Below, piece after piece: positions 1 through 8,123 of a stretch of DNA of 64,000 nt (within the stretch, counting starts at the first letter, position 1; each line of letters opens with the position of its first letter). A program made the translations under genes and the position numbers. Below the pieces are notes generated by a model. It did not search any database. It had not been told where the DNA came from and worked only from the letters and a program-made list of their open reading frames with translations. Source of the stretch: CAVQEK01 sp964596645 (GTDB taxonomy: Bacteria > Bacteroidota > Bacteroidia > Cytophagales > Cyclobacteriaceae); contig CAZQVB010000007.1 of NCBI GenBank assembly GCA_964596645.1, forward strand, positions 78,925-142,924, read 5' to 3'.

Positions 1-621
1 GAACTGGATGATACCATCCCTGAGAGCTTTAGCTACGTCAACTTTGATGCGCGCGTCTTCGACTCAGTCAATTTTTTTGCTTCTCTCGACATATCACCCT
101 TTGTGATAGAAGCCAACGAAAAAATCAATGATATTCTGAACACCATATTGCGGGAAAACAACTCGCAACTACCCGGCCACGAACGTGTCAAAAAATTGGC
201 TACCGATCAGTTGGTGGTGGAGGTCATACGTTATGTGCTGAAAAACCAACTGTTTGTAGAGCAGCTGGCCACCAACAGCACATACTTCAAAGACCCACGC
301 CTGCTGGATATTTTTGGTTACATCAAGGAGCATCTGGAAGGGGATCTTTCCAATAAAACACTCGCCAATGTGGCCAATGTGTCGGAAGATTATGTAGGGC
401 AATATTTTAAGATGCTCACCGGCATCAATCCGCAGGATTATATCGAATATCAGCGCATGGAAAAGGCCGTGAACCTCTTGCGCACAAGTAAGAAAAGCAT
501 ACGGGAGATTGGCCACGAGGTAGGCTATAAAGACACAGCCTATTTCTGTCGCAGGTTCAAAATGATGTTTGGCATACCCGCCGGCAAGATGCGCCGCCGT
601 GAGTCTTTGATGAATATTTAG
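1..621 (+). CDS. AraC-family transcriptional regulator, 5'-truncated by window edge
   Basis: The reading frame is open from the first base to the TAG at 619-621, so the gene begins outside the window. A GTG at 103 is only an internal valine codon. The last 100 or so residues form an AraC/XylS double helix-turn-helix: the stretch after DPRLLDIFGYIKEHL carries the first helix pair (LANVANVSEDYVGQYFK), and IREIGHEVGYKDTAYFCRRF is the classic second recognition motif. The visible N-terminal part matches no sensor domain that I recognise, so it may be an effector domain or a linker. The gene is followed on the same strand by a sulfatase 185 bases away. Regulation of a polysaccharide or sulfated-glycan function is possible but only a guess from position. 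Confidence 0.9.
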   Translation, partial: ELDDTIPESFSYVNFDARVFDSVNFFASLDISPFVIEANEKINDILNTILRENNSQLPGHERVKKLATDQLVVEVIRYVLKNQLFVEQLATNSTYFKDPRLLDIFGYIKEHLEGDLSNKTLANVANVSEDYVGQYFKMLTGINPQDYIEYQRMEKAVNLLRTSKKSIREIGHEVGYKDTAYFCRRFKMMFGIPAGKMRRRESLMNI

Positions 622-806
622 TGTCGGCCGACTTGCTTTGGTTTCCATAAACTCAGGCGCCGATGGCACTGTCAGAAGCTGAAGATGGTGGAAGGCATTT
701 ATAAATCCACGGCCGGCATCCGTCAAACAACAAAAAAGCAAAACCTGCCGGTGCACACGCTGTGCTAACGCCACTGATATCTGTCAATAATAAACTATCA
801 ATAGAT

Positions 807-2222
807 ATGCGATTATTAATAATCATGATGCTGCTAGTTTTTTATAGCAGTTGCCGCCCAGACCATTCCAATCAACCGCCAAACATTATACTCATCATGA
901 CGGATGACCAGGGCTGGGGGGAAACAGGCTACAACAACCACCCGGTACTTAATACCCCAAACCTTGATGATATGGCCAGAAATGGTTTGCGTTTCGACAG
1001 GTTTTATGCTGCGGGGCCTGTCTGTTCGCCTACCCGGGCATCGGTATTGACAGGCCGTACACACGACAGAACCGGTGTTTATTCGCATGGATATGCATTG
1101 CGGCGTCAGGAAAAAACCGTGGCCAGCGCGCTACAAGCAGTTGGCTACAAAACGGGCCATTTCGGCAAGTGGCACCTGAATGGATTGATGGGACCCGGTG
1201 TGCCCATATTTGCAGATGATCAATACAACCCTGGGGTTTACGGTTTCGATGAGTGGGTTTCTACCTCAAACTTTTTCGACATCGACCCGATCATGAGCGA
1301 GAAGGGTGAATTTAAGCAATACACGGGTACAAGTTCGGAAGTGATTGTACAGCAGGCAATCAATTTTATCGACCAAAGCCTGGATGAAGGGAAGCCCTTT
1401 TTCGCTGTTGTCTGGGATGGATCGCCCCATAATCCTTGGTTGGCCAAAGAGGAAGACAAGGAGGCTTTTGCCAATCTCAACTCCGCCAGCAGGGAACATT
1501 ATGGGGAGCTGGTGGCGTTTGACAAAAGTGTTGGGGAGCTGCGTGCGTTTTTAAAGGCAAAGGGATTGGCCGACAATACCTTGGTGTGGTTTTGTAGTGA
1601 TAATGGCGGGTTGCCCGACATAAGCCCCACTACTGTGGCCAATCTAAGGGGATATAAAGGCAGCCTGTATGAAGGGGGCATACGGGTTCCGGCCATTATA
1701 GAGTGGCCTGCCAGGGTACAACCCTCCGTCACCGGCTTTCCGGCCTCCACCATGGATATATTTGCCACACTCGCCGAAGTGGCCGGCCTGCCAGATTCAC
1801 TGCGCTTATACCCGCAAGATGGCACTTCCATACTGCCTGTTCTGAGCAATGTTATCGTGGAACGCGAGAAGCCCATATTTTTCAGATTTGAGCAAAGTGG
1901 TGCGTTGGTCGACAATAATTTTAAGCTTTTTATTAAGGATAGGGACAACAAGCAATATGAATTGTACAATCTGCAAACCGATCCGGGCGAAACGAACAAC
2001 CTTGCCACGGAACTTCCCGACAGAGCGGAGCAGATGACTGCTACATATGAAGAGTGGAATGAATCCGTAGATAATAGCATAGAAGGATATGACTATCCCG
2101 AAAAAAAGGTGATAGAGGAATCGCAAAGGAGATTTTGGATGAACGATCCGCGATACGAAAAGTACTTGAATGAATGGTCAAAAAGGTGGGAATACAAAGA
2201 AAGGATAGAACAGGCGAAGTAG
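807..2222 (+). CDS. Sulfatase lipoprotein (arylsulfatase A type)
   Basis: This is a type I sulfatase that hydrolyses sulfate esters. The signature C-S-P-T-R at residues 73-77 supplies the cysteine that is converted to formylglycine, so a maturase must act on it. The metal-site motif MTDDQGWGE follows the N-terminus, and DNGGLP and KGSLYEGGIRVP are further family blocks. The start at 807 gives a short hydrophobic signal ending in FYSSC, a lipoprotein-type cleavage site. An ATG at 762 would add 15 polar residues before the signal and is less likely. At 471 residues the length is normal. The substrate cannot be read from sequence; marine Bacteroidota use many of these enzymes on algal sulfated glycans. 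No formylglycine maturase or SusCD pair is nearby. Confidence 0.9.
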   Translation: MRLLIIMMLLVFYSSCRPDHSNQPPNIILIMTDDQGWGETGYNNHPVLNTPNLDDMARNGLRFDRFYAAGPVCSPTRASVLTGRTHDRTGVYSHGYALRRQEKTVASALQAVGYKTGHFGKWHLNGLMGPGVPIFADDQYNPGVYGFDEWVSTSNFFDIDPIMSEKGEFKQYTGTSSEVIVQQAINFIDQSLDEGKPFFAVVWDGSPHNPWLAKEEDKEAFANLNSASREHYGELVAFDKSVGELRAFLKAKGLADNTLVWFCSDNGGLPDISPTTVANLRGYKGSLYEGGIRVPAIIEWPARVQPSVTGFPASTMDIFATLAEVAGLPDSLRLYPQDGTSILPVLSNVIVEREKPIFFRFEQSGALVDNNFKLFIKDRDNKQYELYNLQTDPGETNNLATELPDRAEQMTATYEEWNESVDNSIEGYDYPEKKVIEESQRRFWMNDPRYEKYLNEWSKRWEYKERIEQAK

Positions 2223-2383
2223 CGTACAGTTCTTGCTTCCTTATCGCTCAACTTTTTGAAATACCATCAGCGGCCTAGTTGGAAATGCTTTTCCAAAGCA
2301 AATGGCATACCGTTGTCGGGTAAGGTGATGAAAGTCGGCTTCTGTCCGGCAACTGTGAAATACTTGTGACGCAGAATGATTTA

Positions 2384-3151
2384 TTATTCTTGCAATGCCC
2401 GATTGCATGCCGATATCGCCGAGGCCACTGCTCCAATACACTCAATGTTGCCTTCGGCACCGTTACCTATCACCAATAGGTCGGCACCTGCTGCCAAGGC
2501 TTCCTTGGCTTTGGCTTCTGAGTCTATGCCACCGCCTACTATCAGCGGCACGGTGATGGATTTTTTTACTACACGCACCATTTCTGAGGGAACGGGTGCT
2601 GATGCGCCGCTTCCTGCATCTAGATAGATGAGTTGCATCCCCAGCATTTCCCCGGCCAACGCGGTGGCTGCAGCCAGTTGACATTTGCCGGCAGGAATGG
2701 GCATGGTGTTGCTAATATAAGCTACAGTAGTTGTGTGATCGCTGCCAGCCAAAATGTAGCCGGTCGGTATGGGTTCCAGATCCATTTGCCTGATCAGCGG
2801 CGCCGCCATCACATGCTGGCCGATCAGATACTCCGGGTTGCGGCCGGAGATAAGAGAAAGAAACAGGACGCCATCGGCCTCCGCCGAAAGGTGATGCACC
2901 TGGCCTGGAAAGATGATCACCGGCTTGTCGCTGCTCTTTTTTAATTGACCGATCACCCGGGCAAACTCATCGCGGGCGGTCAGGCTTCCGCCAACCAGAA
3001 AAAAATCTACCGCCTGTGCGCTGCAGTAGTTAACCAGCCGCTCCACCTCTTCGGTCCTGTATGTCTTATCAGGGTCGATGAGTACGGCCAGCATCTTTCT
3101 ACCCTGCCTTGCGCCGGTCAAAATTTTTGACAAGATGCTGCTCGAATTCAT
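2384..3151 (-). CDS. Geranylgeranylglyceryl-phosphate synthase family (GGGPS/PcrB)
   Basis: A TIM-barrel prenyltransferase of 255 residues that joins a polyprenyl diphosphate to sn-glycerol-1-phosphate through an ether bond. Diagnostic blocks are LIDPDKTY near residue 24, FLVGGSL, IIFPGQVHHL, PIPTGYILAGS and the phosphate-binding VGGGIDS and VIGNGAEGN near the C-terminus. The family makes archaeal membrane lipids, but a bacterial branch is common in Bacteroidota, where the cellular product is poorly understood. The start is the ATG at 3151. The downstream gap to the sulfatase stop (2223-2383) holds no gene. The chain length of the prenyl donor cannot be judged reliably here. Confidence 0.9.
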   Translation of the reverse strand: MNSSSILSKILTGARQGRKMLAVLIDPDKTYRTEEVERLVNYCSAQAVDFFLVGGSLTARDEFARVIGQLKKSSDKPVIIFPGQVHHLSAEADGVLFLSLISGRNPEYLIGQHVMAAPLIRQMDLEPIPTGYILAGSDHTTTVAYISNTMPIPAGKCQLAAATALAGEMLGMQLIYLDAGSGASAPVPSEMVRVVKKSITVPLIVGGGIDSEAKAKEALAAGADLLVIGNGAEGNIECIGAVASAISACNRALQE

Positions 3152-3248
3152 CTGACAATATTATCCAAAAAAATACTGCGCTATAATAAGCGATGGGCAA
3201 AACCGCAAATTGTGTGTGAGGAATGGAAAAAATGTGCAGGCCCTGCGA

Positions 3249-3455
3249 CTAGCTCTCCTCCTCGTCGCCACCTACGATGAGGGTAGTGACAATTATGGCA
3301 GCCACCAGACCTGCCCCTATAATCAGGCTTTTTTTCAAAATACTGGTGGCCCTCGCTTTACTCAGGTCAAACTCGGCTACGAGCTCATCCCGCGCATCTT
3401 CGGCGGCTTTTTGCAGAAAGTCCTTCTGCTCCTCTATTTTCTTAATATTCGTCAT
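3249..3455 (-). CDS. Small single-span membrane protein, function unknown
   Basis: A 68-residue protein with a charged N-terminal helix rich in Glu, Lys and Ala (residues 1-40), one strongly hydrophobic segment (about 44-61) and an acidic tail GGDEEES. Its start overlaps the end of the upstream small membrane protein by 14 bases, so the two are translated as a pair. It resembles the small YtxH or holin-accessory-like proteins often found beside PF07332-type proteins. No function can be assigned from sequence. Confidence 0.75.
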   Translation of the reverse strand: MTNIKKIEEQKDFLQKAAEDARDELVAEFDLSKARATSILKKSLIIGAGLVAAIIVTTLIVGGDEEES

Positions 3456-3801
3456 TTCGTTTTTTTCTTTCTACGCTTTCTAGTGATCCTTCAAAGAAGG
3501 CTTTAAATATGCCTTTTGCAATCAGTTTGTCTTTCATCAGCACCAGCACGATGCATATAATGGTGTAAAAGCCAGCCACAATCAATAAGCCAAGGTAGCG
3601 GCTGTCCAGCAGGTCGTTGAGATAAAAGGCGATGGTGATGCTCAGGAAGAATACGATAAACAGGCCGAAAGAGAGCAACAAAAAGATGAGGATAAAAACG
3701 GACAAAATTTCCACCACCTGCTCTTTGGCCTGCAGCTTAAATAGGTCCACCTCGATTTTCAAATATTTCTTGACGGAAGATATAAGCTTATCTATTCCCA
3801 C
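3442..3801 (-). CDS. Phage-holin-superfamily-like membrane protein (PF07332 type)
   Basis: A 119-residue protein with an amphipathic N-terminal helix followed by two long hydrophobic spans (about residues 33-60 and 70-90) separated by a short polar turn, then a basic and acidic tail. The layout IDKLISSVKKYLKIEVDLFKL then two membrane helices is typical of the family labelled Putative Actinobacterial Holin-X. These proteins are chromosomal housekeeping membrane proteins of unknown role in Bacteroidota, not evidence for a prophage. The start codon is GTG at 3801. It overlaps the following 68-residue gene and probably forms a two-gene unit with it. Confidence 0.75.
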   Translation of the reverse strand: MGIDKLISSVKKYLKIEVDLFKLQAKEQVVEILSVFILIFLLLSFGLFIVFFLSITIAFYLNDLLDSRYLGLLIVAGFYTIICIVLVLMKDKLIAKGIFKAFFEGSLESVERKKRNDEY

Positions 3802-3904
3802 TGTTTAGTCTGTTTGGTCGGTTTACAATTGGTTATTGTCGCCTGGTCAGCCATGCATTCATTCCAAACAACAAATGCGCACGCATTGTTGCTGCCGCGC
3901 CTTC

Positions 3905-5047
3905 TCATTGAGAAATATAAATGAATGCAAACGGCAGAAGAAAGAATATTAAAATGATGTAGACTATGCTCACTATCCTGTACTTGAGCGCCACATCGCC
4001 AAGCCAACGCGATACGATCAGCGGCAGCTTATTAAGCCCTGGAATAAACAGCAATATGAGCAGCCCGATCAGGTTGAACATCAAATGAGCGATGGCTATG
4101 CTCACCGCGGCCTCCGACTTGAAAACCGACGCCAATAATGCCGTAAGTGTAGTGCCGATATTGGCCCCCGCTATAAATGTGAAAGCCCGCGGCAAGGACA
4201 CGCGTGCTGTGGCGACCAGCGGCACAATAAGCGAAGTGGTGACAGAGCTGGACTGCATAGTGGCCGTGAGTAGCGTGCCCCAGCCAAACGATTTAAAAGG
4301 ATTATCAAATGCCAACTTCTGAAAATTAAGCCTCGTGGAGCCGATCAGCATCTGATAGATGAGCTTGGAAAGAATTTTAATGGAGGCGAACAGCAACAGC
4401 ACCGCCAAGATGAGCACCACATAGTAATTGCCAATCAGCGACATAATGACCTCGCTCACCGCGGAGTTTTCAAATGCTTCCTGGCCGGCCGGTGCCTGGG
4501 CAGATCCGCCACCCACCTGGCTTATGATGCTTGTAAAGCCCTTTGCCAGTATACCCAGCAGATTGTACTTGTACTGCAAGGGAAAGATGATGCATGCTGA
4601 AAAAATATTGAAAAAGTCGTGGAGTGTAGCCGCTGACACCGCCCTGCCAAATTCTTGTTTTTTAGTAATAAAGCTTAGCGAGACAATATTGCTGGTAAGC
4701 GTAGTGCCAATATTGGCACCAATAATCACCGGAATAGCACGCTCAAAATCCAATGAGCCTGCTGCCACCAGAGCCACCACCATACTGGTAGTGGTAGAGC
4801 TGCTCTGAATGAGTGCCGTGATGAGCAGGCCAATAAAAAGGCTGACAAAAGGATTGCTCGTGACGGTGAGTATAGACTCCACTACGCTTTTGCTCAGGTG
4901 GCCCAGCGCACCGGCCAACAAGTCAATAGACAGAAGAAAAGCACATAAAACCAGCGTGACATACGCCAAAGATTTTATCACGCTCCATGTATTCTCAGTA
5001 CCAAACGTCAATGTATTCGATGCAGTGTTTGTAGGGGAATGGCTCAA
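3905..5047 (-). CDS. Na+/phosphate cotransporter family protein (NptA/PF02690)
   Basis: A polytopic inner-membrane protein of about 380 residues with the two inverted repeat signatures of the NaPi-II family: LIQSSSTTTSMVVALVAAG in the first half and MQSSSVTTSLIVPLVATA in the second, each followed by a GANIGTTLT block. These repeats form the substrate and sodium site, so sodium-driven phosphate uptake or efflux is the expected activity. It lacks the C-terminal PhoU-like domain of the long bacterial form. The start is a TTG at 5047, because no ATG lies before the first membrane span. It diverges from a PiT-like gene at 5254, and the 206-base gap contains at least the promoter of that gene. Confidence 0.88.
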   Translation of the reverse strand: MSHSPTNTASNTLTFGTENTWSVIKSLAYVTLVLCAFLLSIDLLAGALGHLSKSVVESILTVTSNPFVSLFIGLLITALIQSSSTTTSMVVALVAAGSLDFERAIPVIIGANIGTTLTSNIVSLSFITKKQEFGRAVSAATLHDFFNIFSACIIFPLQYKYNLLGILAKGFTSIISQVGGGSAQAPAGQEAFENSAVSEVIMSLIGNYYVVLILAVLLLFASIKILSKLIYQMLIGSTRLNFQKLAFDNPFKSFGWGTLLTATMQSSSVTTSLIVPLVATARVSLPRAFTFIAGANIGTTLTALLASVFKSEAAVSIAIAHLMFNLIGLLILLFIPGLNKLPLIVSRWLGDVALKYRIVSIVYIILIFFLLPFAFIYISQ

Positions 5048-5169
5048 AGTTAGAACAAATCACTGCAGTTGAAAAAGTTTTCCAAACAGCCTTTGAAAAT
5101 TGTCCATTGCGTAAAGAAACTCATGGTTTTGTCGGTTTCCAGCGGGTTTGTATTAACAATTTATTAACA

Positions 5170-5198
5170 TTGAATTCCTCAAACAATTTTTAGCTTTG
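5170..5198 (+). promoter_or_regulatory. Bacteroidota-type promoter for the PiT-like gene
   Basis: TTG at 5170-5172 and TAGCTTTG at 5191-5198 match the Bacteroidota -33 (TTG) and -7 (TAnnTTTG) elements with an 18-base spacer. The predicted start of transcription is near 5205, about 50 bases before the ATG at 5254. Confidence 0.6.
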
Positions 5199-5253
5199 TA
5201 GCGATTCTAGGCCATCAAAGCCACTATTGATCGTGGGGGAAAGACTATAGCAC

Positions 5254-6402
5254 ATGCCATCTTCATTGAATGACAAAATGCGTACGCCGAAGCTGGCAAA
5301 GACCACCTACCAGTTTTTTGAAATAGTACACAAAGAGCGCACATTCATCATCCTTATTGCCATTCTTGCTGTTTTGTGTTTCATAGTATACCCATATCCG
5401 CCCATTGCCATGTGGGTGGGTTTTGGCCTTGCCGGCTATGCCGCCATCGCCAACGACAGCATCCAAACCATAGGTACCTTCATTGCCTCCAACAAGCACA
5501 GAAAGTGGTACTACCTCTGGATGTTTATGGGCCTCATTTTCATCTTTACTATACTCAACAGCTGGTTTCTCTACGATGGCGACGTAAGCAACCAGCGCCT
5601 GATGTCAAAAGGGTTTCGAACTGCCCCCGAGTCTTTTTCTTTCCTGCAACTTGCCGCTCCGCTCATACTGCTCATCATCACGCGCATGCGCATGCCGGTG
5701 TCTACCACATTTTTACTGCTCAATGCTTTCACCACCAGCACCGGGGCCATCTTTAGTGTGTTGTGGAAAAGCTTGAGCGGATATTTCCTGGCCTTCGTCA
5801 CGGCCATTATTGTTTGGCTTTTGGTGGCGGCATTCATCAACAAGTATTTCAAAGGCCGGCCGGCAAAGTATTGGGTGGTGGTGCAGTGGATTACGAGCGG
5901 CATACTGTGGTCGGTGTGGATACAGCAAGATGCGGCCAATATAGCCATATACCTGCCGCGAAGCCTTTCGGTATGGCAGTTGGTGGCTTTTCTCAGCTAT
6001 ATTGTGCTGGGCCTCGGTTTGCTCTTCTACCTGAAAGGAGACAAAATTCAGGGTATTGTCGATGAAAAGTCTGGGGTGACCGACGTGCGCGCCGCTACAC
6101 TGGTCGATTTTATATATGCCGCCCTACTTTACTACAAGCTGTTTGAAAGCACCGTACCCATGAGCACCACCTGGCTGTTTCTCGGGCTGCTCGGCGGGCG
6201 CGAACTCGCCATCAGCATCACACGAAAAAAAGAGAAGAAGCGCAAAAAATCGATCATCAAGGCACTGCGAATGATTGGCAAGGATATGGGTTATGCGCTC
6301 ATCGGGCTGCTGATATCACTGATACTGGCCATATCCATCAATGAGGAAATACGCCACGAAACCTGGATGATCGTCAGGGATTTTTTCGCTTCGTTATTCT
6401 AA
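5254..6402 (+). CDS. Divergent PiT-family (inorganic phosphate transporter-like) membrane protein
   Basis: A 382-residue polytopic membrane protein. GYAAIANDSIQTIGTF near residues 60-75 corresponds to the ANDxxNxxG block of PiT/PHO-4 phosphate transporters. The P-x-S-T-T element occurs twice, as MRMPVSTTFLLL and TVPMSTTWLF, the second followed by GLLGGRELA, as expected from the inverted-repeat fold. Overall similarity to characterised PitA proteins looks low, so the substrate (phosphate, sulfate or another oxyanion) is inferred. A long basic loop (RKKEKKRKKS) precedes the last membrane span. Its stop overlaps the stop of the convergent M20 gene by nine bases. It is divergent from a NaPi-type transporter, which supports an anion-transport role. 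Confidence 0.72.
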   Translation: MPSSLNDKMRTPKLAKTTYQFFEIVHKERTFIILIAILAVLCFIVYPYPPIAMWVGFGLAGYAAIANDSIQTIGTFIASNKHRKWYYLWMFMGLIFIFTILNSWFLYDGDVSNQRLMSKGFRTAPESFSFLQLAAPLILLIITRMRMPVSTTFLLLNAFTTSTGAIFSVLWKSLSGYFLAFVTAIIVWLLVAAFINKYFKGRPAKYWVVVQWITSGILWSVWIQQDAANIAIYLPRSLSVWQLVAFLSYIVLGLGLLFYLKGDKIQGIVDEKSGVTDVRAATLVDFIYAALLYYKLFESTVPMSTTWLFLGLLGGRELAISITRKKEKKRKKSIIKALRMIGKDMGYALIGLLISLILAISINEEIRHETWMIVRDFFASLF

Positions 6403-7590
6403 AAAGCCCAACTCGTTGATGGCCAGCCAGGCCATTAGCCCGGCGCCTATCTCCAAAGCGTTTTCGTCGATATTGAAAGTGGGCGTATGTACACCCGACA
6501 CAATGCCTTTTTCCTCATTGCGCACACCCAGCCTGTAAAAGCATGCGTCAGCGGCTTGTGAGTAAAAGGCAAAATCCTCGGCCGCCATCCAGGTGTCGAG
6601 GTCCAACACATTTTCTTGTCCTAGATAGGCCTCTGCACATTCGCGCATGCGCCGTGTGAGGGGCTCATTGTTGTACAAAAACGGGTAGCCGTCCATGATG
6701 TGAAAATCACAACTGCCACCCATGGCTTCGGCCAGTCCTTCGGCCAGCTTCTTCATCTTGCGGTGTGCCTCAGCGCGCCATGTTTCGTTCAGTGTGCGGA
6801 AGGTGCCCTCTATGCGCACTTCATCGGGTATGATGTTGGTGGCGCCGTTGGCCGATACCTTTCCAAATGACAGCACCGAAGGGATGGTAGGTGTGGCATG
6901 GCGGCTCACGATCTGCTGCAATGCCACAATGAGGTGAGAGGCGATGAGTACAGGGTCGATAATCTTGTCGGGCATGGCGGCATGGCCGCCGCTGCCATGC
7001 ACTGTAATGTACAGCTCGTCGGCACTGGCCATATACAGGCCGGGCTTGAAGCCGACCTTGCCCACCGGTATCAGCGGCATTACGTGCTGGCCGATTACAT
7101 GCGATGGCTTGGGATTTTCCAGCACGCCTTCTTTGATCATTAACGATGCCCCACCCGGGGCCTTTTCTTCACCGGGCTGAAAGATGAGCTTAACTGTACC
7201 TTCAAACCGGCCGGAGAGGCTTTGCAAAATTTTGGCGGTACCCAGCAGAGAAGCGGTATGTACATCGTGCCCGCAGGCATGCATTATGCCGGGTTGCTGC
7301 GACCGATAAGGCACTTCGTTTTTCTCTTCTATGGGCAGAGCGTCCATATCGGCGCGCAGGGCAATGGTTTTAGCGCCGGGGTTTTTGCCTTCGATCAGTG
7401 CCACCAGTCCCGTGCCGGCCATTTCGCGGGTGTGGGTGATGCCCGTTTGCAGCAGCATCTCTGCTACATATTTCACCGTATTGTGCTCTTGAAAAGAAAG
7501 TTCAGGATGGGCATGTATGTGCCGGCGTATGGCTACGATCTCAGCGGCCGACGACTGTGCCAGCGCCTTGATTTCCGATTGCATGTTCAT
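6394..7590 (-). CDS. M20D-family amidohydrolase (N-acyl-amino-acid/hippurate hydrolase type)
   Basis: A zinc-dependent amidohydrolase or peptidase of 398 residues. Visible motifs are the N-terminal RRHIHAHPELSFQE, ALRADMDALPI, the metal-binding ACGHDVHTA, FQPGEEKAPGG with the catalytic glutamates, and the C-terminal AAEDFAFY block. The dimerisation domain lies between about residues 185 and 300. No signal peptide is present, so it acts in the cytoplasm on N-acylated amino acids or peptides; the exact substrate is not determinable. It is followed 22 bases downstream of the SPOR lipoprotein stop and is probably co-transcribed with it. The ATG at 7584 is an alternative start two codons later. 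Confidence 0.9.
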   Translation of the reverse strand: MNMQSEIKALAQSSAAEIVAIRRHIHAHPELSFQEHNTVKYVAEMLLQTGITHTREMAGTGLVALIEGKNPGAKTIALRADMDALPIEEKNEVPYRSQQPGIMHACGHDVHTASLLGTAKILQSLSGRFEGTVKLIFQPGEEKAPGGASLMIKEGVLENPKPSHVIGQHVMPLIPVGKVGFKPGLYMASADELYITVHGSGGHAAMPDKIIDPVLIASHLIVALQQIVSRHATPTIPSVLSFGKVSANGATNIIPDEVRIEGTFRTLNETWRAEAHRKMKKLAEGLAEAMGGSCDFHIMDGYPFLYNNEPLTRRMRECAEAYLGQENVLDLDTWMAAEDFAFYSQAADACFYRLGVRNEEKGIVSGVHTPTFNIDENALEIGAGLMAWLAINELGFLE

Positions 7591-7612
7591 AAAAGTTCGT
7601 TTTCTTGTATGG

Positions 7613-8116
7613 CTACTCGCCCGGAAATATGCGCTCGGGCACCAGCATGGCGCCAGGAAAATGCCGCCTGAGTTCGGTAAATGTTTTATTGGCCTCTATA
7701 CGGCTGGAATATTCTCCCACACGCACCTTAAAGTTTGGCTGTACATACGCGAGCTTTGGGTTTTCGCCCGGTAGCAGTCTATAAATTTGTTGGCGTATTT
7801 CGTTTGCCTCTTCGCGGCTTCGGCCGGTATACACCTGCACTGTATATACATCTATCGGCATGCGGGCGCTGTAGCCGGCAATACTGTCAATCACTGCTGC
7901 CAGTGGCTTGGTGATGTGGTTGGTAGGCTTCACATTTGGCACCTTTTCTCGCGTTGGCACCTCTGGCAGTTGCGCTTCCACAGGCGGCGCCTCAGGCCGG
8001 TAGCGTGCCAGGTCTTCTGTGTATTTTCCTTCGGAGCTTTTTACCACCACCTTTTTGGCGCAGTGCTGAAAGGCCAGCGCAAAGAGCACGTAAATAATGA
8101 TTGTCTTCTTCACCAT
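7613..8116 (-). CDS. SPOR-domain lipoprotein
   Basis: The chosen ATG at 8116 gives MVKKTIIIYVLFALAFQHC, a short signal with a probable lipoprotein cysteine, and leaves seven bases after the secA stop. Starting five codons earlier would overlap secA. A proline-rich linker covers residues 35-75, and the C-terminal 75 residues (DVYTVQVYTGRSREEANEI ... KVRVGEYSSRIEANKTF ... AMLVPERI) form a SPOR domain. SPOR domains bind denuded peptidoglycan at division sites, so an envelope role is expected. It lies directly downstream of secA on the same strand. Confidence 0.85.
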   Translation of the reverse strand: MVKKTIIIYVLFALAFQHCAKKVVVKSSEGKYTEDLARYRPEAPPVEAQLPEVPTREKVPNVKPTNHITKPLAAVIDSIAGYSARMPIDVYTVQVYTGRSREEANEIRQQIYRLLPGENPKLAYVQPNFKVRVGEYSSRIEANKTFTELRRHFPGAMLVPERIFPGE

Positions 8117-8123
8117 ATTCTTT

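Noticed and set aside
3249..3801. Prophage remnant suggested by the holin-like protein
   Set aside because: No other phage gene is near; PF07332-type proteins are ordinary chromosomal genes in this phylum.
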